Assembly: GCF_003182475.1 (NCBI RefSeq)
Contig: NZ_QGTS01000013.1
Span: 82,026-146,025, forward strand
DNA length: 64,000 nucleotides
From: Mangrovibacter plantisponsor
GTDB lineage: Bacteria > Pseudomonadota > Gammaproteobacteria > Enterobacterales > Enterobacteriaceae
Direction of reading: 5' to 3'
Below, one piece after another: positions 56,139 through 64,000 of this stretch. A program made the translations under genes and the position numbers. Every line of letters begins with the position of its first letter. Within the stretch, counting starts at the first letter, position 1. The notes under the pieces are model-generated. The model did no database searches, was not told where the DNA came from, and worked only from the letters and a program-made list of their open reading frames with translations.

Positions 56139-58922
56139 TTAATGCGCTTTATCCCAGTTAGATCCGCTACCAACTTCCACCAGCAACGGCACATCAAGTT
56201 TCATACAGTTTTCCATCAACTCATGCACTTTCTTCGCAACCAGTTCAAGGCTGTCTTTGTGCACTTCAAACACCAGTTCATCGTGTACTTGCATGATCAT
56301 TTTTACGGGCGGCTGTTCTGCCTGTAACCAGCCATCAACAGCAATCATCGCTTTCTTAATGATATCTGCAGCAGTACCTTGCATTGGCGCGTTGATAGCT
56401 GCACGCTCAGCTCCGGCACGACGGGCAGCATTACTGGATTTAATATCTGGCAGATAGAGGCGACGCCCATCCAGCGTTTCAACATACCCCTGCTCTTTCG
56501 CCTGCACTCTGGTGCGCTCCATGTAATTCAGTACCCCGGGGTAGCGTTCGAAATACAAGTCCATATAACGTTGCGCTTCTTTTCGCGGAATATTGAGCTG
56601 GCGTGACAAACCAAATGCACTCATCCCATAAATCAGGCCAAAGTTGATAGCCTTGGCACTCCGCCGTTGCTCAGTTGTCACGTCATCCAAAGCAAGGCCG
56701 AACACTTCTGCGGCTGTTGCCCGGTGAATATCTTTCCCCTCAGCAAATGCCGCCAGCAACCCTGCGTCCTGAGAAAGGTGCGCCATAATACGCAACTCAA
56801 TTTGTGAATAGTCTGCCGAAACAATTAAGTAATCATCCGGGGCAATAAATGCCTGGCGAATACGCCGGCCTTCATCGTTACGTACCGGGATATTTTGCAG
56901 GTTCGGATCCGTAGAAGATAAACGCCCTGTCGCTGTCACCGCCTGGTGGTATGAGGTATGCACTCGCCCGGTTTTAGGGTTAATCATCAACGGAAGTTTG
57001 TCGGTGTAGGTGGATTTCAGTTTTGCCAGACCACGGTATTCCAGAATTACTTTGGGTAAAGGGTAATCCAGCGCTAACTCTTCCAGCACTTCTTCTGAAG
57101 TTGAAGGAGCACCACCCGGGGTTTTCTTTAGTGGCTTAATGCCCTGTTTTTCAAACAGGATGGTTTGCAACTGTTTAGGTGAAGAGAGATTGAAAGGTTC
57201 ACCTGCCAGCTCATGCGCTTTTAGCTCAAGCTCTGCCAGCCTGGTGGTCAACTCACCAGAATGCTGGTGCAGCACCGCCGGGTCGATTTTAACGCCATTA
57301 CGCTCAATCCGTGACAGCACTGGCATCAGTGGCATTTCTATCTCGCGGAATACATTCAATGGCCCCTCCAGCTGCTGAAGCTTCGGCCACATTTTCAAAT
57401 GTAGTTGCAAAGTAACATCGGCATCTTCTGCGGCATACGGACCAGCGGTTTCAATATCAATCTGGTTGAATGTGAGCTGCTTCTTCCCCTTACCGGCAAT
57501 TTCTTCAAAAGTAATTGTTTTATGGTTGAGCCAGCGAGCAGAGAGGCTGTCCATATCGTGACGCCCGGCCACACTATCCAGAATATAAGACTCCAGCATG
57601 GTATCAAACTCAACACCCGCCAGTTCAATGCCGTAGTTTTGCAAAATGCCACGGTCAAACTTGAGATTCTGCCCCACTTTACGGACATCATCGCTTTCCA
57701 GAACCGGACGCAGTAACTCCAGGGCTCGTTCCCGTGAAATCTGTTCAGGGGCATCCAGGTAATCATGCGCTACCGGAATATAAATGGCCTGTCCTGGCTC
57801 TGTCGCAAAGGATAATCCCACCAAATTTGCCAGGATGTTATCCAGGCTATCCGTTTCGGTATCGAATGACACAAGCGGTGCTGCCTGGATTTTATCTACC
57901 CATGTAAGTAAGGTTGCTTCATCCAGAACAGTGACGTAGTTGTCCCGCGACAACACAGGAGCAGCCTCTTCTTCAACCGGTTCTTCCGGGGTATTACTTA
58001 CCGCCTGAACGGGCTTAGCACCTTTCGCTTTAAGCCATTTGCCATTTTCAACATCACTGATCCAGCGCTTAAATTCGTACTGGCTGAACAAAGACAGTAG
58101 TGCTTCGTTTTCTGGAGGTTTTACATCCAGCTCGTTGTAAGCTAATTCCAGCTCAACATCCGTCTTAATGGTTGCCAGCTTGTACGAGAGCCAGGCCATT
58201 TCTTTGTTGTTTTCCAGTTTATCTGCCATAGTTTTCGCACCGCGAAACGACAGGCCGGCAATTTTTTCCGGGTTGGCGTATAGCGTAGTAAGACCTCCAA
58301 GCCCTTGTAAAAGCGCCTGTGCCGTTTTCTCGCCCACACCAGGAACACCAGGGATGTTATCTGAGGAGTCGCCCATCAATGCCAGGAAATCGATAATCAG
58401 CTCAGGTGGTACACCATATTTTTGTTGTACCTCTTCCGGGCCAAGAACCGTGTTGGTCATGGTATTAATCAGCGTTACACCTGGCGTTACCAACTGCGCC
58501 ATATCTTTATCACCGGTGCTAATCAGCACGGGTTGACCAGCATCATTAGCCTGCTTTGCCAGGGTACCGATAACATCATCGGCTTCAACCCCCGGAATAA
58601 CCAACAGTGGTAAGCCCATCGCCCGGACCATTTCATGCAATGGCGCAATTTGCACCCGCAGATCATCCGGCATTGGTGGGCGGTGAGATTTATAATTTTC
58701 AAAAAGCTCATCGCGAAAGGTTTTGCCTTTGGCATCAAACACGACCGCGGCATGAGAAGGATTAAACTGCAGCAGCAAGCTACGCAGCATATTGAGTACG
58801 CCATACATCGCACCTGTCGGCTCTCCAGCACTGTTAGTCAGAGGAGGGAACGCATGGTACGCGCGATAAAGGTAAGAGGATCCATCGACGAGGATAAGCG
58901 GATTGTCAGCGATCTGAGCCAT
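56139..58922 (-). CDS. polA: DNA polymerase I
   Basis: The 5' nuclease domain begins [19 protein letters not shown]; the 3'-5' exonuclease has SFDTETDSL and [12 protein letters not shown]; the polymerase has DYSQIELR (motif A), [14 protein letters not shown] (B) and [11 protein letters not shown] (C). ATG 58920-58922 gives 927 residues against 928 in E. coli; an in-frame start 14 codons earlier is less likely. A consensus DnaA box lies about 120 bp upstream. Confidence 0.97.
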   Translation of the reverse strand: MAQIADNPLILVDGSSYLYRAYHAFPPLTNSAGEPTGAMYGVLNMLRSLLLQFNPSHAAVVFDAKGKTFRDELFENYKSHRPPMPDDLRVQIAPLHEMVRAMGLPLLVIPGVEADDVIGTLAKQANDAGQPVLISTGDKDMAQLVTPGVTLINTMTNTVLGPEEVQQKYGVPPELIIDFLALMGDSSDNIPGVPGVGEKTAQALLQGLGGLTTLYANPEKIAGLSFRGAKTMADKLENNKEMAWLSYKLATIKTDVELELAYNELDVKPPENEALLSLFSQYEFKRWISDVENGKWLKAKGAKPVQAVSNTPEEPVEEEAAPVLSRDNYVTVLDEATLLTWVDKIQAAPLVSFDTETDSLDNILANLVGLSFATEPGQAIYIPVAHDYLDAPEQISRERALELLRPVLESDDVRKVGQNLKFDRGILQNYGIELAGVEFDTMLESYILDSVAGRHDMDSLSARWLNHKTITFEEIAGKGKKQLTFNQIDIETAGPYAAEDADVTLQLHLKMWPKLQQLEGPLNVFREIEMPLMPVLSRIERNGVKIDPAVLHQHSGELTTRLAELELKAHELAGEPFNLSSPKQLQTILFEKQGIKPLKKTPGGAPSTSEEVLEELALDYPLPKVILEYRGLAKLKSTYTDKLPLMINPKTGRVHTSYHQAVTATGRLSSTDPNLQNIPVRNDEGRRIRQAFIAPDDYLIVSADYSQIELRIMAHLSQDAGLLAAFAEGKDIHRATAAEVFGLALDDVTTEQRRSAKAINFGLIYGMSAFGLSRQLNIPRKEAQRYMDLYFERYPGVLNYMERTRVQAKEQGYVETLDGRRLYLPDIKSSNAARRAGAERAAINAPMQGTAADIIKKAMIAVDGWLQAEQPPVKMIMQVHDELVFEVHKDSLELVAKKVHELMENCMKLDVPLLVEVGSGSNWDKAH

Positions 58923-59344
58923 AGTCTTTTTGCCTGGTTGCAGTTTAAGGCTCAAGGATGCCATACACCGCAGTTAACATGAACTTTTCACCCTATTTTT
59001 ATCACGAATTAACACAGATCATGCGGCAAGAGTCGCGGATCGACCTGTGGATAACTTTGTGTATGATTTTGCAAAAAACGGTATACTCCATAGTGGGTAA
59101 TAACAAAAAAATATTTAAAATCAACTCACTAACAACAACTCTCTGGTATATTTTTTACCCGATTCATATAGCTGTAATGTGGATATAAAAAGCATCGCTC
59201 AAGATAATCTGCTAATAATTTTTCACGTAATCAATAACCGTTCCCCTCGTCATGGATAACGCCCCCCAGCTATTTCTGTTAAGATCACCGCCCTGTCGCA
59301 CATGCCTCAGGCAATGCCCATTCATTAATTGAAAAAAAGAAATC
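58923..59344. promoter_or_regulatory. Divergent region between polA and yihG, with a DnaA box
   Basis: TGTGGATAA at 59046-59054 is a perfect DnaA box (TTATCCACA on the polA strand). I recall that DnaA affects polA transcription in E. coli. TAAGAT near 59281 could be the -10 of yihG. No gene is visible here. Confidence 0.5.
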
Positions 59345-60310
59345 ATGTCGAGATTGTTCGCCACAATCATATTATTGCTAAGTATTTTGCTGACTGTTCT
59401 GGTTACAGTCTTTTTCTCTGTTCCTATTATCTGTGCCGGGCTGATAAAACTGTTACTGCCAGTTCCCAGTGTCTGGCGGGCAATCTCTTTGTTTTGTGAT
59501 GCATGTATGCAAGGTTGGTGCGCCAGTCTGGCGGTTTTACTACGGCTAAATCCTTTTCTGCAGTGGGAAACTGAAGGGCTGGAAGGGCTGAGTAAACAAA
59601 ACTGGTATCTGCTAATTTGTAACCATCAAAGCTGGGCAGATATTGTTGTGTTGTGTGTGCTTTTTCGGCGCCATATTCCGGTGACAAAATATTTTCTTAA
59701 ACAACAACTGGCCTGGGTGCCTTTTTTGGGGCTGGCTTGTTGGGCTCTGGATATGCCATTTATGCGCCGTTACTCACGCAGTTATTTACTACGCCACCCG
59801 GAGCAACGGGGTAAAGATGTTGAAACAACACGGCGCTCATGTGAGAAATTTCGCTCTCATCCCACAACAATTGTCAATTTTGTGGAAGGCTCACGCTTTA
59901 CTGAAGAAAAGCGGCATGTATTACGTTCCCCTTATCAACACCTGTTACCACCAAAAGCAGCCGGCGTTGCTATGGCGTTAAATGTGCTGGGCGAACAGTT
60001 CGATAAATTACTTAATGTCACCCTGTGCTACCCGGAAAACAGGGATAAACCTTTCCGGGATATGTTGAGTGGCAAGCTGACACGCATTGTAGTGCGTATA
60101 AATTTAGTGCCGGTGAATGAAGCAGAGTCACTACATGGTGATTATGTTAATGATAAAAGTTTTAAGCGTTATTTTCAGCGCTGGTTAAACGCTTTATGGC
60201 TTGAAAAAGACCAACAACTCGACGCATTCTATCAGCCCAAAGGGTTCGGGCCGGAAAATCAGTACCCGGAAGAGAGTTCTCCCAAGGTAAATATCAGTAA
60301 CGAATCCTGA
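59345..60310 (+). CDS. yihG: Probable acyltransferase YihG
   Basis: An N-terminal membrane segment is followed by the acyltransferase motif NHQSWAD, and FVEGSRFT and the block around PPKAAG further on. The length is 321 against 310 in E. coli. YihG is a lysophospholipid acyltransferase-like protein of the PlsC group in the inner membrane. yihF, which lies next to it in E. coli, is absent. Confidence 0.93.
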   Translation: MSRLFATIILLLSILLTVLVTVFFSVPIICAGLIKLLLPVPSVWRAISLFCDACMQGWCASLAVLLRLNPFLQWETEGLEGLSKQNWYLLICNHQSWADIVVLCVLFRRHIPVTKYFLKQQLAWVPFLGLACWALDMPFMRRYSRSYLLRHPEQRGKDVETTRRSCEKFRSHPTTIVNFVEGSRFTEEKRHVLRSPYQHLLPPKAAGVAMALNVLGEQFDKLLNVTLCYPENRDKPFRDMLSGKLTRIVVRINLVPVNEAESLHGDYVNDKSFKRYFQRWLNALWLEKDQQLDAFYQPKGFGPENQYPEESSPKVNISNES

Positions 60311-60324
60311 AAGTGTAATAAAAA

Positions 60325-60345
60325 ACGCCGAACATAAGTCGGCGT
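60325..60345. terminator. Bidirectional terminator between yihG and dsbA
   Basis: ACGCCGA and TCGGCGT form a 7-bp stem flanked by A-runs and T-runs. Confidence 0.85.
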
Positions 60346-60381
60346 TTTTTATACTCAATGACATACGTATGCGTATCAGGC

Positions 60382-61005
60382 TTACTTGTGTTTGAGCAAG
60401 TAGTTCACGGTATCAGCATACTGTTGAACAAAGGCATCCATATTACTGGTATCCATACCTTGTGGTCTCAACATGTACTGGCCATTAACATACATTGCAG
60501 GCACACCCTGCAACTGCAAGTCAGCAGCCGCCTTTTCCTGTTGTGCAACCAGTGATTTCACCACAAAGCTATTCCATGCAGCATCGTACTCTTCAGGTTT
60601 CACCCCGGCGTCAATAAAGACCTGGCGAATATCAGCTACCGTTTGTACAGTCTGTGTTTTCTGTACAGCATCAAACATACGGTCACTGACTTTATCTTCC
60701 ACACCCAACGCCATTGCGACAGCCCATGCCTGAGTTAATTCCTTGCCCAATGGCCCAAGAAACTCAACGTGGTATTTGGTCATTTTAACGCCTTCTGGCA
60801 GTTTCTTTTTCACAGCATCAGAAACATGCAGCACATGCTCAAATTCATAGCAATGTGGGCAGTAAAATGAGAAAAACTCCAGTACCTGGGGTTCTCCCGG
60901 AACCGGTGTTTTAAGTGTAATGTACTGTTGGCCATCCGTATATTGCGCAGCAGATGCACTAAACGCCAGGATCATACCCGCCAGCGCCAGCCAAATCTTT
61001 TTCAT
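60382..61005 (-). CDS. dsbA: Periplasmic thiol:disulfide oxidoreductase DsbA
   Basis: A signal peptide ([19 protein letters not shown]) precedes a thioredoxin fold with the catalytic CPHC and the cis-proline loop GVPAMYVNG. Its 207 residues are close to E. coli DsbA (208). It introduces disulfides into exported proteins; the cysteine-rich tannase encoded here could be a client. It lies 28 bp after srkA, with which it forms an operon. Confidence 0.97.
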   Translation of the reverse strand: MKKIWLALAGMILAFSASAAQYTDGQQYITLKTPVPGEPQVLEFFSFYCPHCYEFEHVLHVSDAVKKKLPEGVKMTKYHVEFLGPLGKELTQAWAVAMALGVEDKVSDRMFDAVQKTQTVQTVADIRQVFIDAGVKPEEYDAAWNSFVVKSLVAQQEKAAADLQLQGVPAMYVNGQYMLRPQGMDTSNMDAFVQQYADTVNYLLKHK

Positions 61006-61033
61006 ACAAGTTCTCCCAAATAAAACTTAATCA

Positions 61034-62020
61034 TCAATACATTGGCGTTAATTGTAAGGGTGGTTCCTGAAGAACCTTCTTCTGCTCGATAAACACAGCA
61101 GTTTGTCTCCGCCAGAAGTCTTCTTCCTGGAGCCAGGGAAAACTACGGGGAAATGCGGGATCGTCCCAGCGTTTAAGCTGCCAGGCCAGATAGTAAATCA
61201 TGCGCATAGCACGCAAAGGTTCAATTAGTGCGAATTCACGTGTATCAAATGTGCAAAACGCTTCATATGCCTCAACAATCATTTCTAATTGCATACGCTG
61301 TTCAGGGCGATCCCCGTTCAGCAACATCCAGATATCCTGGATTGCCGGGCCACTTCGGGCATCATCAAAATCAACAAAGACTGGCCCGTCACGCCACAAT
61401 ATATTCCCGGGGTGGCAATCACCATGTAAACGAATCACAGTGAAATCGGTGAACCAGTGTGCAGTAACCGCATCAGATAAGTCACGTACAGCAGCCAGAA
61501 ATGCATCTTTGAGTGATGCCGGGATTAATTTAGCCTGAAGATATTGTTCAAAAGGCTCAGCAAGCCAGGTATGCAAATCAAAGGATGGGCGATGAATAAA
61601 AGGAGCTTTGCGGCCAATCTGGTGAATGCGCCCTAAAGAGTGCCCAACACTTTCCATTTGGTCTGGGTTATCATTTTCATACTGTCGCCCACCGGCACTG
61701 GGGAAAACAGCATAACGAAAACCTTCATGTTGCATGAGACTTTGCCCGGAAAAGAGCACAGGCGCAACAACAGGTATCCCTTCGCCTTGCAGGGACAGAG
61801 TAAACTGGTGTTCTTCTTCAATTTGCGCATCTGACCAGCGGTGAGGGCGATAGAACTTCACGACATACCGTTTACGGTCTTCATCCATAAACTGATATAC
61901 ACGGTTTTCGTAACTATTAAGTGCAGTTAACCCGGAATCAACCCGGATGCCACAATCAAACAAGGCATCCATGATGATATCCGGGTTTAATGTCTGAAAA
62001 TTGAAAGCGTTGTCAGTCAT
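61034..62020 (-). CDS. srkA: Stress response kinase A (YihE/RdoA)
   Basis: The aminoglycoside phosphotransferase-like kinase motifs HGDCHPGNILW and VFVDFDDARSGP are present; the length of 328 equals E. coli SrkA. It protects cells by opposing MazEF-mediated death under stress. It precedes dsbA in the same direction. Confidence 0.96.
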   Translation of the reverse strand: MTDNAFNFQTLNPDIIMDALFDCGIRVDSGLTALNSYENRVYQFMDEDRKRYVVKFYRPHRWSDAQIEEEHQFTLSLQGEGIPVVAPVLFSGQSLMQHEGFRYAVFPSAGGRQYENDNPDQMESVGHSLGRIHQIGRKAPFIHRPSFDLHTWLAEPFEQYLQAKLIPASLKDAFLAAVRDLSDAVTAHWFTDFTVIRLHGDCHPGNILWRDGPVFVDFDDARSGPAIQDIWMLLNGDRPEQRMQLEMIVEAYEAFCTFDTREFALIEPLRAMRMIYYLAWQLKRWDDPAFPRSFPWLQEEDFWRRQTAVFIEQKKVLQEPPLQLTPMY

Positions 62021-62096
62021 TCTGGTCTGAGTTCAGGACATGAAGTCTACAGAATAACACTGAAAGAGCAGTACTAACGATGCGACTTACAACCTT

Positions 62097-62366
62097 TTAC
62101 TCTTTAATGACCCCACGAGCTTTCAACAGCGCGGTTTTAAAATCTTCTTCGTAGTCTTTCTGTAAACCAGGAATGGTGGCGTCTTTCGCGCTGTCGCGCA
62201 TTTTTAGATGGTAGATAAGAATATCATCAGTAAGATCAACCAACGCCCCTTTAAAACCTGACTCGTCTGCCAGTTTTTGTAAAAATTGCAGTAAATTAAG
62301 ATCAGGGTCTTTCTGCCAGGCTGGCTGAAGCAATTCGATCACTTCATTAAGGCGTTTACATTTCAT
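62097..62366 (-). CDS. yihD: Conserved small protein YihD (89 aa)
   Basis: The protein ([18 protein letters not shown]...) has the E. coli length of 89 and the same place between srkA and mobA. It is a soluble, mostly helical DUF1040-type protein with no known function. Divergent from mobA/mobB. Confidence 0.94.
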   Translation of the reverse strand: MKCKRLNEVIELLQPAWQKDPDLNLLQFLQKLADESGFKGALVDLTDDILIYHLKMRDSAKDATIPGLQKDYEEDFKTALLKARGVIKE

Positions 62367-62436
62367 GATTGTGCTCCTTTGTCTTCACCTGAATACGGTA
62401 GCAGGCTAAAACCCACATGAAAAGAGGCGATATTCA

Positions 62437-63504
62437 GTGAGCCATATTACCGGGATAACAGGCGCCGTGTTAGCAGGTGGCAAAGCAACACGTATGGGCG
62501 GAAAAGATAAAGGTTTATTACACCTAAAAGGGCGTGCACTCTGGCAGCATGTTGCCGGGAGACTACAGCCACAGGTAGACATTGTTGTAATCAATGCCAA
62601 CCGTAATCTGGATATTTACCAGGCAAGCCATCTGCCAGTGGTTCAGGATACGGTTGCAGGCTATCCGGGCCCTCTCGCCGGAATGCTGGCAGTCATGGAA
62701 ACATGCGAGGCTGAGTGGTTTTTGTTTTGCCCCTGCGACACGCCAAATATTCCCACAAATCTTGTAAGCCGGCTTCTGGATAAGCGTGGAAACGCCAGTG
62801 TTGTTTGGGTAAATGACGGGGAGCGGGATCATCCTGGCGTGGCACTGGTGCATCATTCTCTGGCCGGGAAGATGCGCCAGTATCTGTTACAAGGTGAGCG
62901 CCGCGTACTGGCCTTTTTCCGCCTGGTCGGTGGGCATTGCGTTGTTTTTGCCAACAGCCAGAACGCTTTTGCGAATGTGAATACTCCGGAAGATCTCGCT
63001 CGCTGGCAAACACCGCCTCTTCTGTGTTTTGCGGCTAAAAGTGGTACCGGGAAAACAACTCTACTAAAAAAAGTCATTCCGTTACTAAGAGATGCGGGCA
63101 TCCGCCCCGGGTTAATTAAACACACTCACCATGACATGGATGTGGATACGCCAGGCAAAGACAGCTATGAACTAAGAAAAGCAGGCGCACTGCAAACGCT
63201 TGTCGCATCAGCGCAGCGTTGGGCGCTGATGACCGAAATGCCTGATTCCCCTGATGTCGACTTGTTCAGCCTAGCGAAAAGACTGGACCCGGCAATGGTC
63301 GACCTGATTTTGGCAGAAGGCTTTAAGCATGAGCCGGTACCTAAAATTCTTTTATACCGGGCAATAGCAGGCCACAAACTGGAAATTGATGAATATGTGA
63401 TTGCCATCGCCACTGATACTCCGCTGGAGGTTACAGTTCCTCAGTTAGATATCAATGATCCCGCGGCAGTTGTGCAGTTTATTGTCAGGTGGATGCAGCA
63501 ATAA
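62437..63504 (+). CDS. Fused MobA-MobB molybdenum cofactor protein (355 aa)
   Basis: Residues 1-190 are MobA, molybdenum cofactor guanylyltransferase ([25 protein letters not shown]), and from about 193 the frame continues as MobB ([40 protein letters not shown]). In E. coli these are two genes of 194 and 175 codons. Here no stop separates them and the MobA end ([10 protein letters not shown]) runs straight into MobB without its usual start. MobA makes the MGD cofactor needed by DmsA; MobB is a GTP-binding helper. Confidence 0.93.
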   Translation: MSHITGITGAVLAGGKATRMGGKDKGLLHLKGRALWQHVAGRLQPQVDIVVINANRNLDIYQASHLPVVQDTVAGYPGPLAGMLAVMETCEAEWFLFCPCDTPNIPTNLVSRLLDKRGNASVVWVNDGERDHPGVALVHHSLAGKMRQYLLQGERRVLAFFRLVGGHCVVFANSQNAFANVNTPEDLARWQTPPLLCFAAKSGTGKTTLLKKVIPLLRDAGIRPGLIKHTHHDMDVDTPGKDSYELRKAGALQTLVASAQRWALMTEMPDSPDVDLFSLAKRLDPAMVDLILAEGFKHEPVPKILLYRAIAGHKLEIDEYVIAIATDTPLEVTVPQLDINDPAAVVQFIVRWMQQ

Positions 63505-63691
63505 GTATCAGCGGTTCTGGCAGTGCAGCACAGGTTTACGGATGTGCCGTCTCTGCCAGCGCAGAGCCCGGTGGGGGATAAACCAAAAACCGGGCACGGT
63601 GGCCGGGATCACCTGACGGGAACTGTCCCCGGGTGTGAAACTGCAGGTAAGTGGCTGAACAGCTGAACGGCTTGAAACACAAAAGCAAAAA

Positions 63692-63713
63692 ACCCCCAGC
63701 TTTCGCTGAGGGT
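63692..63713 (-). terminator. Terminator of the rrn operon
   Basis: On the minus strand ACCCTCAGC and GCTGGGGGT pair around GAAA and are followed by a T-run. It is 13 bp past the 5S gene. Confidence 0.85.
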
Positions 63714-63725
63714 TCTTCTTAATTG

Positions 63726-63845
63726 AAGCCTGGCAGTTCCCTACTCTCGCATGGGGAGACCCCACACTACCATCGGCGCTACGGCGTTTCACTTCTGAGT
63801 TCGGCATGGGGTCAGGTGGGACCACCGCGCTCTTGCCGCCAGGCA
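63726..63845 (-). rRNA. rrf: 5S ribosomal RNA
   Basis: The minus strand reads TGCCTGGCGGCAAGAGCGCG... to ...GGGAACTGCCAGGC, a full 120-nt enterobacterial 5S RNA with the terminal helix and the conserved CCGAACTCAGAAGTGAAACG. Confidence 0.98.
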
Positions 63846-63938
63846 TATTCTGTTTTATTCACCGCCTCACGGCCATGAATATTATCCGTTAACAAGCTAA
63901 AAATTTCGTCTCTCACACCAAAACATCTTTGGCGTTGT

Positions 63939-64000
63939 AAGGTTAAGCCTCACGGTTCATTAGTACCGGTTAGCTCAACGCATCGCTGCGCTTACACACC
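63939..64000 (-). rRNA. rrl: 23S ribosomal RNA, 3' end only
   Basis: The minus strand ends ...TTGAGCTAACCGGTACTAA, then TGAACCGTGAGGCTTAACCTT, the 3' end of enterobacterial 23S RNA. The gene continues past the window edge. The 93-bp spacer to 5S contains no tRNA. Confidence 0.95.

Noticed and set aside
63508..63846. 112-codon leftward frame at the right end
   Set aside because: It overlaps the whole 5S rRNA gene and the rrn terminator.

Overview
The window is chromosomal DNA of an enterobacterium of the family Enterobacteriaceae; the genus cannot be fixed from sequence alone. Positions 31252-64000 hold housekeeping genes whose products match Escherichia coli in length and motif (ligB, gmk-rpoZ-spoT-trmH-recG, gltS, xanP, yicH, fabY, dtd, yihX, typA, glnA-glnL-glnG, yshB, hemN, yihI, csrC, yihA, spf, polA, yihG, dsbA, srkA, yihD, mobA/mobB), ending in an rrn operon read leftward (5S complete, 3' end of 23S). 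Against E. coli as I remember it, yicH is joined directly to fabY, the segment between typA and yihX is missing, and yihY and yihF are absent. mobA and mobB are one continuous reading frame.

Positions 1 to about 16.6 kb are an accessory island that enters from the left edge. Its left part (1-3240) has AlpA-like regulators, a DUF927 ATPase and small, partly membrane, proteins. A gene-free stretch (3240-4046) follows, carrying an array of TTCCA...TGGAA dyads and a likely promoter. Then comes a rightward operon (4047-16407): a small excisionase-type HTH protein, a Zn-ribbon adenine DNA methylase, a Cas4/Dna2-like Fe-S nuclease and a separate UPF1-like helicase, a HamA-like DUF1837 nuclease and a HamB-like Ski2-type helicase (the Hachiman pair), a tiny overlapping ORF, and a large protein I do not recognise. 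I read this as a composite anti-phage system and the best candidate for something new here. No integrase is visible in the window.

Positions 16732-31217 are a metabolic accessory block. It contains dmsABC (anaerobic DMSO reductase), an AEC-family permease, an XRE/MmyB-type regulator, a LysR regulator divergent from a UbiD-type gallate/protocatechuate decarboxylase with its UbiX-type flavin prenyltransferase and a DUF554 membrane protein, idi, a secreted tannase-family esterase, and an SDR/GlcG-like gene pair. Tannase, decarboxylase, prenyltransferase and LysR regulator together suggest hydrolysis of plant gallotannins and decarboxylation of the released gallate.

Regulatory features supported by sequence include the glnA sigma-54 promoter with two NtrC enhancer sites, an NtrC-like site before glnL, the sRNAs CsrC and Spot 42, a consensus DnaA box upstream of polA, and many hairpin terminators.
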